Shown here: one piece after another, positions 29,476-37,872 of the stretch
Layout: each line of letters begins with the position of its first letter
Position numbering within the stretch: position 1 is the stretch's first letter
Assembly (NCBI RefSeq): GCF_030149425.1
Contig: NZ_JASBRQ010000044.1
Span: forward strand, 1-64,000
Reading direction: 5' to 3'
DNA length: 64,000 nucleotides
Origin: Maricaulis sp.
GTDB lineage: Bacteria > Pseudomonadota > Alphaproteobacteria > Caulobacterales > Maricaulaceae
Made by a program: the position numbers and the translations under genes
The notes under the pieces: model-generated
The model's input: only the letters and a program-made list of their open reading frames with translations
Told to the model about the DNA's origin: nothing
The model's database searches: none

Positions 29476-30084
29476 TTACATCGGCGGGATGACATGGATT
29501 TTCGGATCGATGATCAAACGCGTCACCTGGTTGCCCGCATCCTGAGATGCCTGGACGAAGAGCGCGAACTCGTACTCGGCCGGTGCTGTGGCGGCGGCCG
29601 CATTGATCTGGAAGCTGTAGGGCTGGCGGCTCTCGCCATTCAGCGTCAGCCAGGAGAGCCCACAGAAGATTTCACCCGCATTGTCCGACTTGAACTTGAT
29701 GCGCGCCTCTTCAAACCCCCAGCCCGGCACGTGCATGTTGAAAATCATGCGCGTGGCGCCGCGAACATGCTGGTCGAAGGGACAGGGGTCGACTGCGCCA
29801 CAGGGCGTCCACATCCCGGCGAGGGCCGCGCCAACCGCGAGGCGGAGCGTGGCGGCATCGACGGCGCGGTATTCGTCAACGGTTTCGGCAAATATCATAA
29901 ATATCTGCGAGATCTGGGCATCGTCGAACGGATCGCGATTCATATCGCTGCCATTGATGACAACAAAACCATCAACGCCGCGAGCCACAAGGCTGATATG
30001 GGTGTGGTCCGGAGTGAAAGAACAGGCATCCGCCAGCCCCTCTTGCACCTTGGAACCGTCAAATGCATCACGAATGGAAGACAT
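29476..30084 (-). CDS. uncharacterised protein between TIR and cyclase genes
   Basis: 203 aa from MSSIRDAFDG; C-terminal half looks beta-rich; no confident family. Confidence 0.7.
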   Translation of the reverse strand: MSSIRDAFDGSKVQEGLADACSFTPDHTHISLVARGVDGFVVINGSDMNRDPFDDAQISQIFMIFAETVDEYRAVDAATLRLAVGAALAGMWTPCGAVDPCPFDQHVRGATRMIFNMHVPGWGFEEARIKFKSDNAGEIFCGLSWLTLNGESRQPYSFQINAAAATAPAEYEFALFVQASQDAGNQVTRLIIDPKIHVIPPM

Positions 30085-30117
30085 GGCAAAACCCCTCTTG
30101 CTTGCCCAAGTGATAGA

Positions 30118-30172
30118 GCCGGCCCGGCGGGCCGGCCCTGCGAAGACGGCTGCCATGGAGCCATGGCAGCCG
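30118..30172 (-). other. two tandem hairpins between TIR gene and uncharacterised gene
   Basis: gccggccc-ggc-gggccggc (30118-30136) and cggctgccatgg-ag-ccatggcagccg (30147-30172). Confidence 0.6.
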
Positions 30173-30182
30173 GAAGGAAGGA

Positions 30183-32228
30183 TTACTCGGCCGTGAGGTA
30201 GCCGGTTTCGGTCAGGGCACGGGCGCGCTCCAGCTCCGCTGCCGTATCGAGGCGGAGCTGGTCCTGCGAGGCATCGAGTGTATCGATCAGGACACGCCGA
30301 ACCTGTTGCGCGTCGGCGGCTTCCCCATTGCTCTCCAACAATTCGGCCAGAATGTTGGATGCCACCGCGAACATATAGGGCCCGCGCTCGATCTGGGTTG
30401 GCCAATCATCAGCGAGGCGTAGGGCGGAGAGCAGATTCTCCACCGCTTCCCGCGCGGATTCGACATCGCCCAGCGCGCGGAAAAGCTTTGCCTCGACCAG
30501 CGTCGCATAGAGACGCGTCGACTCAAAACTGGCCCCCTCGGCCGCCAACCAGGACGGATGCGCCATGAAGCGCGTTGCATCGAGATAGGCTGCGCGCGCA
30601 TCCTCCGGCCGCTCTGCAAGCAACAGCGCCCGGGTCAGGCGTAGTCGCTGCCGCACCGAAATCAAGCGCCAGAGCTGATTGTCCGGGTCATGGCCGACGA
30701 GAGCATCGGCCTCCATTGCTCCCGCTTCCAGAATCTGCACCGCCTGGGCGATATCCTCGGGCGAAGAACTTGTCTCATCCAGGATCAATAGCCGCGCCAC
30801 GGCATAGTCCGCCAGCATTGCATCACGCCGCATACGCCAGTCGCTGTCGAGCGCTTCGGCACTTTCATAAACGGCGATCTGCTGGCGCAGGGCGGCCATT
30901 GCCGCCTCGCGTCCATCGACGAACTCAGACACGCTGGCGAGCCAGCCCCAAGCGTCAGCGAGCTCATAGAGCGCCTGGCTTGAATCGGGCTGGGCATCGA
31001 GCAGAGCCTGAAACAATTGCAGGGAGGACCGGACGGATCGATGCGCCTCCTCGTAGCGGCGCTGCTGCAGGTACAGCGTGCCGAGATTGGAATAGGCGTA
31101 AGCAGCCTCGGCCTGGTATTCGAGATTGTCCTGATCGCTCTCAACCAGGGCCCCGGTCAGGTCGCGGTATTCCAGGAAACGGGCCTCTGCGACATCGAGC
31201 TCGCGCTGCCGCCAAGCAAAAAAGCCGACCCAATATGCGCTTTGGGAGTGCTCATAGATACGCGCTGGCTCATCGGGATCGACCGCGAGTATTCGCTGCG
31301 TTGCCGCATAGGCCGTCTGGAAGTGCTGGTATGCACTTTCAAGATTGCCCTGGGCTTCGTCTATTCGCCCGAGCAAATGGAAGGCTTGCGCCCTGCGCCC
31401 AAGCGAATCCGGAGACATTTCATTAGGCGGTTGAGCCGCGTAATAGTCGATAACCTTTGCCCCAACAGCGTCGAGAACTTCGAGCCGTCCCACGGGCGCC
31501 AGCCTGTCTGTCAGATCTTCCAGCATGAATTCAATCAAATCCTCTGCCTCGGCTTTGCGACGTTCGGCTTCGGACCGCGCGGTCGTCGCTAGAAACGTCA
31601 AGCCGCCCATTATTAGGGCCAGAGAAACCGAAATGACTGTGACGGCCGTCACGCGCTGCTGACGTCTTTGCAGGTCACGCTGGATAATTTGGTCGAGACG
31701 CAGATCGAGCAAACCACCGACGAGTTTGACGAGCGCCACCCGGCGGCCATCGCCTTTACGGCGGAAATCGGCACCAGCAGGCTCTGTCTCGCGCCCGTCG
31801 CGCATCGGCTCGAGGATGGCGGCAGGGTAGCATTCCCGGGTCGCAGGAAACCCGTTGCGCTCGGCATCCGGTTCGCCCTCGAGAATAGCGGTGATGATTT
31901 CGCCCTCGGGGTTGAGGTCACGAAACACCTCGATCTCGCGATTGACCCACTGCGAAGCGGCAGCGGCCGGAGAGCACAACACGATAAGGGTCTCGCTCGC
32001 CTGCAGGGCATCGCGCACGGAGGCCGACAAATCACCGCCCGCCGACAATTCGTCGCGATCGCGGAATATCCGGCCGACCTTGCGTGGTACTGGGCCCCGG
32101 CGACTGCCCTGGCCGACCAAGTGACGGGGAACCCGGTAGGTCTCAAGCCGGTTGTGAATCCAGCGCGCCCAGCGCTCATCGCTATGACTATAGGAAATGA
32201 ATGCGCGATAGTGTTTGGCCCCAGCCAT
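30183..32228 (-). CDS. TIR domain protein with transmembrane helix and TPR region
   Basis: AKHYRAFISYSHSDERWARWIHNRLE, RIFRDRDEL, SQWVNREIEVF; TM VTAVTVISVSLALIMGGLTFLATTA; TPR-like repeats after. Confidence 0.88.
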   Translation of the reverse strand: MAGAKHYRAFISYSHSDERWARWIHNRLETYRVPRHLVGQGSRRGPVPRKVGRIFRDRDELSAGGDLSASVRDALQASETLIVLCSPAAAASQWVNREIEVFRDLNPEGEIITAILEGEPDAERNGFPATRECYPAAILEPMRDGRETEPAGADFRRKGDGRRVALVKLVGGLLDLRLDQIIQRDLQRRQQRVTAVTVISVSLALIMGGLTFLATTARSEAERRKAEAEDLIEFMLEDLTDRLAPVGRLEVLDAVGAKVIDYYAAQPPNEMSPDSLGRRAQAFHLLGRIDEAQGNLESAYQHFQTAYAATQRILAVDPDEPARIYEHSQSAYWVGFFAWRQRELDVAEARFLEYRDLTGALVESDQDNLEYQAEAAYAYSNLGTLYLQQRRYEEAHRSVRSSLQLFQALLDAQPDSSQALYELADAWGWLASVSEFVDGREAAMAALRQQIAVYESAEALDSDWRMRRDAMLADYAVARLLILDETSSSPEDIAQAVQILEAGAMEADALVGHDPDNQLWRLISVRQRLRLTRALLLAERPEDARAAYLDATRFMAHPSWLAAEGASFESTRLYATLVEAKLFRALGDVESAREAVENLLSALRLADDWPTQIERGPYMFAVASNILAELLESNGEAADAQQVRRVLIDTLDASQDQLRLDTAAELERARALTETGYLTAE

Positions 32229-32479
32229 GACATGCCCCTCTTGCCCAAGGACATTCATATTCGGGCACACGCAGAGCGCGCGCAAGCTGCGGGTCGAAAG
32301 AAACCGCATGCCATCTCAGCTAGCACCGACAGGTTGGCCGGAGGCACACCAGGCAACAGAAGCGGGAGCGGCGGGACACGACACGGAGTTGGGGCTCCGC
32401 CTTGGGCAAGCTCGTATCCCGCCTGACCCCGCAGTCCAGTTGGATGTCTTGGGGCCACCCCGGATGCGGTAATAGGATA

Positions 32480-32520
32480 TTAGCTCAGCTAAGCCGGAGC
32501 GCGCGTGATCGCGATCACGC
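32480..32520. promoter_or_regulatory. two adjacent dyad-symmetric motifs, candidate operator (Crp/Fnr-like)
   Basis: ttagct-c-agctaa (32480-32492) and gcgtgatcgcgatcacgc (32503-32520), 18-bp perfect palindrome matching cGTGA-N6-TCACg. Confidence 0.4.
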
Positions 32521-32524
32521 AGCC

Positions 32525-33373
32525 CTAATTTGTCGCGGGCCCGAGCCGGATTTCCCGCGCTTCAATCGTCACCCCGCCAAAACCGGCGCGGGTATGCAGC
32601 CTGACAGGAAGGTGGAAGGCACCATCGTCGAAGGATGCAAGCCAGATTTCCAGCGGTAATCGCGTATCCCGCTCAGACGGGTAGTCCTCCGGATCATATC
32701 CGGAAATCGGCTCATAATAAGCGTGGCAGACCAGAGCTTCACCGCTCCAGGCCCGGGTCCGGACCTGTTCACGGCCCGCGGGTTCCAGGTTGAGATTATA
32801 CCGCGCCTTGCCGTCGAACACCGGAATCTGACCGTGACAGCCGGCACCCGCGCCCCGGCCAGTCAGCGTCTCAGACAGGGTGAAGAAGGCCGACATAGGG
32901 TCGATCACACCGCTCCGGTCTGTTGCAGAGGCGGGCGGCACACCCCAGGAGCCGAATGGCGGTTCGACATCCGATACAGCCACCGCGTCACGGAAACTGA
33001 CATCGACGGCCCTGATCTTGTCGCCGGTGCGCTCGACATGTGCATAGCGCAACGGCGTTGCACTATCCCCCTCGATATGGCCCTCCACCTCCGAACGGAT
33101 ATCGAAGTCGGTGAACAGGGCGGCAAGCCCGGCCGCCCGTACGAAGCTGTCTGCAGCGTACGCATTTGCGTCAAAGCGGGCATTCAGCTCGATCTCACCA
33201 ACCTTGAAAACCAGCACCCAGCCATCATAGCGGGCGGAGATCACCGTTTGCTCCTCTACCGGCGCCACTTCGGAATCCGGTGCCGCATAAGTAGCGTAAT
33301 CAGCCCCGCCCTCCAGCGGCGATGAAGCGAGAAGAGTAAGGACGAGAAGACTGGCACCGGGGAGAGTAGACAT
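32525..33373 (-). CDS. DUF3108 family protein, secreted
   Basis: Signal peptide; FDGKARYNLNL, CHAYYEPISGY, PLEIWLASFDDGAFHLPVRL pattern. Confidence 0.78.
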   Translation of the reverse strand: MSTLPGASLLVLTLLASSPLEGGADYATYAAPDSEVAPVEEQTVISARYDGWVLVFKVGEIELNARFDANAYAADSFVRAAGLAALFTDFDIRSEVEGHIEGDSATPLRYAHVERTGDKIRAVDVSFRDAVAVSDVEPPFGSWGVPPASATDRSGVIDPMSAFFTLSETLTGRGAGAGCHGQIPVFDGKARYNLNLEPAGREQVRTRAWSGEALVCHAYYEPISGYDPEDYPSERDTRLPLEIWLASFDDGAFHLPVRLHTRAGFGGVTIEAREIRLGPATN

Positions 33374-33510
33374 GGGCGGTATCGGGCCTCGTTAAAGCGC
33401 GGGAGATGTTGGTCACCGGGATCGGATCGGTTCAGCCTAATCTTATCGCTGAGTGGGGCCGGAAAATGGCCTCCGTGATGTGGATCAGCAATCGCATTGT
33501 CGTGACCGCC

Positions 33511-33546
33511 AAGAAAAGGGCGCCGCTGATCAATCAGCGGCGCCCT
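33511..33546 (-). terminator. Rho-independent terminator for the minus-strand gene 33579-34739
   Basis: 14-bp perfect stem agggcgccgctgat/atcagcggcgccct, followed on minus strand by TTTTCTT. Confidence 0.9.
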
Positions 33547-33578
33547 CTATTTCTCTCGCTTGAAGCGCGAAACGTCGA

Positions 33579-34739
33579 CTAGCGCGTCTCATTCTCCAGA
33601 GCGGTGATGCGTTCATTCAGTTGCTCGATATAGATGTGAGCAACTTCCAGCTCGTGCAGAATGCCCGCCGTTTTCTCGGTGAGGTTGATCGGCTCACCCG
33701 GACGGGTCGGACCAACGCCCCAGAGGTGCTGGTTGTCCCACATGTACTGGGCGTGCTCTTCAATCGACGGCACTTCGAAGATTGAGGGATCAAATGTGCC
33801 ATCGCACGGACCCGGATTACAGGTCGGACCCGCGGTAACCAGACCGGCGGACGTGAAGGTGCCATAGACATCGCCTGCCGTCGGGCCGAGGATCTGGACT
33901 TCGCTGTTTCCGAAAACGATCTGGCTTTGCGGCGTACCGGCCGTATTCAAAGCAACGATGCGGCGGTTAGCGCTGTCCGTCTGCATGCGATACTGGACCG
34001 CACCGTTATCCGTCGACTGCAGGTCCACCACTTTGGTGCTGGTACCCGAGAACTGGGCCACGGTCAGGTTCGTATTGTCGACCACGTCCAGACCGGCAGA
34101 CGGCGAACTCGTGCCCAAACCGACGTCACCGTCCGCGGCGATATCGACCGAGCTTTCCGGAGCACCCGGGCGGATGCGGAAGGACAGCCGGCTCGAATTG
34201 GTCACGTCCCGGATGAAGAAGTTCGCTTCGTTGGCCGCGACGTCGAAGGTCTGGGAGGCAAAGCCGGACGTGCCGTTCTGCTCCAGGCGCAGGGTCGGCG
34301 TATTGCCCGAGGTGACGTGAAGATCAACAACCGGGGTTTGCTGGCCGATACCGACATCACCGGCCGAGTCGACCCAGAGCGCGCCAGTGGGTGCGCCGGC
34401 TTCAACACGGAAAGGCGTGCGGCCACCGCTGACATCATCGATAGCGAAATAGTTAGCGCCGCCATTCTGGGACGAGTTCACCTCGATCTCCCAGTCATTG
34501 GTCGGGAAGCTGGCCGAAACGGACGTATCGTTGAAACCGATACGCAGATTGTTTTCCTTGAGTCGGATGGTGTCGAAGCCGAAGCTTTCGCCATTGACGC
34601 AGTCATTACCGACGCAGAGCGAGAAGGTGATGATCACATCATCGTTGAAAACCTGGTCAGCCGTCGCCGCCGTGGAGAGCCCCAGCATCATGGAGCCCGC
34701 AATCGCAACGGCGCTGGCCGTGGAAAGAAGTGTTTTCAT
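33579..34739 (-). CDS. secreted tail-fibre-like/adhesin-like repeat protein
   Basis: Signal peptide MKTLLSTASAVAIAGSMMLGLSTAATA; repeated GDVGIGQQTPVVDLHV / GDVGLGTSSPSAGLDV motifs; C-terminal coiled coil. Confidence 0.7.
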   Translation of the reverse strand: MKTLLSTASAVAIAGSMMLGLSTAATADQVFNDDVIITFSLCVGNDCVNGESFGFDTIRLKENNLRIGFNDTSVSASFPTNDWEIEVNSSQNGGANYFAIDDVSGGRTPFRVEAGAPTGALWVDSAGDVGIGQQTPVVDLHVTSGNTPTLRLEQNGTSGFASQTFDVAANEANFFIRDVTNSSRLSFRIRPGAPESSVDIAADGDVGLGTSSPSAGLDVVDNTNLTVAQFSGTSTKVVDLQSTDNGAVQYRMQTDSANRRIVALNTAGTPQSQIVFGNSEVQILGPTAGDVYGTFTSAGLVTAGPTCNPGPCDGTFDPSIFEVPSIEEHAQYMWDNQHLWGVGPTRPGEPINLTEKTAGILHELEVAHIYIEQLNERITALENETR

Positions 34740-34767
34740 GGTCATTCCCCCAGAATGATGTTGGAGC

Positions 34768-35235
34768 TTAGTTTTCGGTCGCGTTCGGGTCGAACTGAAC
34801 GATCTGCCCGTTGCGAACTTGGAAACTGCCGGACATTTGGCGTCCGACATAAAGATTGGCCGAGGTGCCGGAACGGCCATTACGCGCCAATTCTTCCGCA
34901 CCGACCCGGCGCTCGACTTCCGAGGTCGCAGCGGAGATTGACCAGTGATAAAGGCCATCCTCGAGCGCGCCGAAATCGGCCAGGCGCAGTGACGGTGCGC
35001 GGCGTTCCGAGAAACGCTCGGCAGAATAATTGCCCGGCCCGGTCACACGCAGGGTGTAATTGGACAGGCCCGGCATGGTCGCGAACGCAACCCGGCCGCC
35101 GGACAGCTGAGGCTCGAAAGCCGGTTGGGCCGTCTCAACAGGGCCAGAGCGGAAGCTTTGGGCTGAGACGGGGCCTGAAAATACGATAAATGCAGACGCG
35201 GCCAAAACAGCCGCAAGACGAGGTCTCGCCCCCAT
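34768..35235 (-). CDS. secreted hypothetical protein
   Basis: Signal peptide MGARPRLAAVLAASAFIVFSGPVSAQS; directly upstream of the tail-fibre-like gene. Confidence 0.65.
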   Translation of the reverse strand: MGARPRLAAVLAASAFIVFSGPVSAQSFRSGPVETAQPAFEPQLSGGRVAFATMPGLSNYTLRVTGPGNYSAERFSERRAPSLRLADFGALEDGLYHWSISAATSEVERRVGAEELARNGRSGTSANLYVGRQMSGSFQVRNGQIVQFDPNATEN

Positions 35236-35411
35236 TTGCTCCCTCCCCGAGATCATGGATTCGCGATGCATAAGCGAACCGGATATCATTATTAATACAC
35301 AATTCCTGAGCGTATTACAGTCTTAATTTGCAATTTTCTACTGCAAGGCACCCGCTTAGGTCGAACACCAAGAACTTAAACACAATCAGCATGCAAGACG
35401 AGTGCCCTCGT

Positions 35412-36674
35412 TCAATTTCCCTGCTGTTGCACAAAATTCTGCACATCAAGCTGGGCTTGCGCCAAGCTTTCTTGAGACATTTCCAGCGCCAGAGCATCGC
35501 GCAACCCGGAGGCTCCAACCACCCCTAGTTGAGCTGCACGAGAAAGCCATAAATATGAAGTCCGGTAGTTTTGCGGAACAAACTGACCGCGAGCGTAAAG
35601 CAGACCCAGATTGAGCGCGGCGCTGCCGAGCCCGCCACGTGCTGCCAGCTCAAGCCGGCGCGCCCCTTCCTGCGGGTCACGACGGACACCATAACCGCCC
35701 AAGTATCGCAGCCCAGTTAGATACAAGGCAACAACGTCGCCGGCCTGTGCGGCCTGTAATTCGGCCGGGGTCGCCGGCTGACTCCAATCTGGCTCGACCA
35801 GACGCGCATCGACTGGAAAGCCCGTTCGATCGAGTAAATCCCTGAATGATTCGCCCTCGAGAGCCCGCGCCTGGCGCAACAATTCGATGGAGAAGGCCTC
35901 ATCGACCTCCACGCCGAAGCCATTTTCATAAAGCACTGAAAGATTTCGCATCGCCTGCGGCAAACCTTGCTCAGCGGCACGCTCGAACCATAGCGCGGCG
36001 GCCTCATAGTCCCGCTCGACACCGGTCCCCCGCGAGTACATCAGGCCAATATTGTTCTGCGCCCGACCGTCACCGGCCTCTGCTGCTCGCCGGAACAGGT
36101 TAAGCGCGCGTGCGGGATCTGCCTCAACTCCACGGCCATCCAGATAGAGCACGCCAAGGCTGGTTACAGACGGCAGGAAATCCTGCTCCGCTGCTCGCCG
36201 GTACCAATCGAGCGCCTCAGCCAGCTGCTCGGCCCCGGCAAAGCTCTCCAGGGCGACGGCATAGTCATGCGCCATTGAGGCCGTACCGGACGCGGCAGCC
36301 CGGCCAAGCCAGTCCAGCCCGGCATCCGGATTTGCCGGACGCCCCCGTCCAATCATCAGGCCCCGGCCATATTCATTCATCGCCGCGGGCAGCCCCTGCT
36401 CAGCCGCGGCCAGGAATTGATCCATGGCGCCCGCGTCGTCCTGGGGCGCACCGACGCCATTGAGCAGCAAGCGACCATAGATCAGCTGCGCCTCCGCCTC
36501 GCCTGCAGCGGCCCGCGGTTGCACCATGGCGATCGCGGACGCGGCGTCGCCGCGCTCAATCGCGAGGGAGACCTGATCCTGCAGCTCCGGCTGGGCCAGG
36601 CTTGCACCGGTCAATGTCAGACAAGCCGTTGCGGCCAGCGCCGCCGCCAACGGTCTCCAGACAGAACTAGTCAT
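35412..36674 (-). CDS. Sel1-like repeat protein, secreted
   Basis: Signal peptide and repeated AL..YRRAAEQ.....A...LG.LY..G.GV pattern. Confidence 0.9.
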   Translation of the reverse strand: MTSSVWRPLAAALAATACLTLTGASLAQPELQDQVSLAIERGDAASAIAMVQPRAAAGEAEAQLIYGRLLLNGVGAPQDDAGAMDQFLAAAEQGLPAAMNEYGRGLMIGRGRPANPDAGLDWLGRAAASGTASMAHDYAVALESFAGAEQLAEALDWYRRAAEQDFLPSVTSLGVLYLDGRGVEADPARALNLFRRAAEAGDGRAQNNIGLMYSRGTGVERDYEAAALWFERAAEQGLPQAMRNLSVLYENGFGVEVDEAFSIELLRQARALEGESFRDLLDRTGFPVDARLVEPDWSQPATPAELQAAQAGDVVALYLTGLRYLGGYGVRRDPQEGARRLELAARGGLGSAALNLGLLYARGQFVPQNYRTSYLWLSRAAQLGVVGASGLRDALALEMSQESLAQAQLDVQNFVQQQGN

Positions 36675-37872
36675 TGCCGGCCTGCTCCAGCCATTCGGTC
36701 GCCATTTGCTGCGCCTGTTCTAACTGTTCGGGGCTTAGCAGGCGCGCCACCGCATCACGCTGTTCGGCAGCCCCGGCCTCGCCGGCAGCAGCCGCAAGGT
36801 TGGACCAGATGTGGGCTTGAACATAGTCCTGCTCGACCCCGTCTCCGGTGGCGTAGCGCTGCGCCATGGCAAGCTGTGCGCCGGCCGATCCGGCCTCGGC
36901 GGCACGGGTTTGGTAGTCCAGCCCGCGGCTCGCATTTTGCGGCAGGACCTGTCCGGCTATGTAGAATTCGCCCAGCATAGCCAGAGCGTCCGCATTACCG
37001 GCTTCGGCTTGCCCTTCCAGCCAGGCCGCGGCCGGCGCATGGCCACCGCGAGCGGCGGCACCAACCCAGGCGACAGCATCAAACTCGTCCTGGACCGGCA
37101 CTTCACCGTTCGCGATCAGGGCACCGAGCCGGGCATCAACGCCGGGCGCACCGGCGCTGAGCGCGTTCAGATACCAACGCGTGGCCTCCGGGACGTTGCG
37201 CTCCGTACCGCGGCCACTCTCATACAGCATGCCGAGGATCGGCTGTGCGCGGACGAGGCCGGTCTGCGAGGCCGCCAGATACCAGCGGAAGGCGTCGGCA
37301 TCGCTTTGCGGCACGCCGGTTCCAGTCAGATAGGCATAACCGAGATTGGACTGGGCGCGCACATCACCGGCTTCTGCCGGACCGGCCAAAAGCTCGATTG
37401 CGCGCTCCGGGTCCGCCTCAACCCCGGTGCCGGACAGGTAGTAGGAGCCCAGCACGGTCATAGCTTCCATGCTCCCGACATCGGCCGCGCGCTGATACCA
37501 TTCCACACCAGCCTCGACGCTGTCCGCATTCTCGGCCCGGTCGACATAGATACCTGCCAGCGCCTCGCCGGCGGGGGCATATTCAGAGGCGTAAGCGCGG
37601 GCCAGGTATTGTGCCGCCCGGTCAGCGTCAGCCTCTACACCCCGGCCATCGAGATACATCATGCCGAGACGATACTGGGCCAGGAGATTATTCTCTTCGG
37701 CGAGCTCGGAGAGGATTTCGGCTGTCCGAACATAATCGGTGCTGGCAAAGGCCTCCTCGGCATCTGCCATGGTGTACCCGCTTGAACCGCCGCCACGCAT
37801 CACAAGCCACACAACGAGAACCAGCAACACCGCAAACCCGCCGGCGCCGGCGAAGATATATTCGCGTTTCAT
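36667..37872 (-). CDS. Sel1-like repeat protein with N-terminal membrane anchor
   Basis: TM YIFAGAGGFAVLLVLVVWLVM then Sel1 repeats; overlaps next gene by 8 bp. Confidence 0.9.
   Translation of the reverse strand: MKREYIFAGAGGFAVLLVLVVWLVMRGGGSSGYTMADAEEAFASTDYVRTAEILSELAEENNLLAQYRLGMMYLDGRGVEADADRAAQYLARAYASEYAPAGEALAGIYVDRAENADSVEAGVEWYQRAADVGSMEAMTVLGSYYLSGTGVEADPERAIELLAGPAEAGDVRAQSNLGYAYLTGTGVPQSDADAFRWYLAASQTGLVRAQPILGMLYESGRGTERNVPEATRWYLNALSAGAPGVDARLGALIANGEVPVQDEFDAVAWVGAAARGGHAPAAAWLEGQAEAGNADALAMLGEFYIAGQVLPQNASRGLDYQTRAAEAGSAGAQLAMAQRYATGDGVEQDYVQAHIWSNLAAAAGEAGAAEQRDAVARLLSPEQLEQAQQMATEWLEQAGND

Noticed and set aside
29461-30182. Assigning the 203-aa protein to the PixA/AidA inclusion-body family
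   Set aside because: Only a vague resemblance at the C-terminus; N-terminal signature not recognised, so left as unknown.
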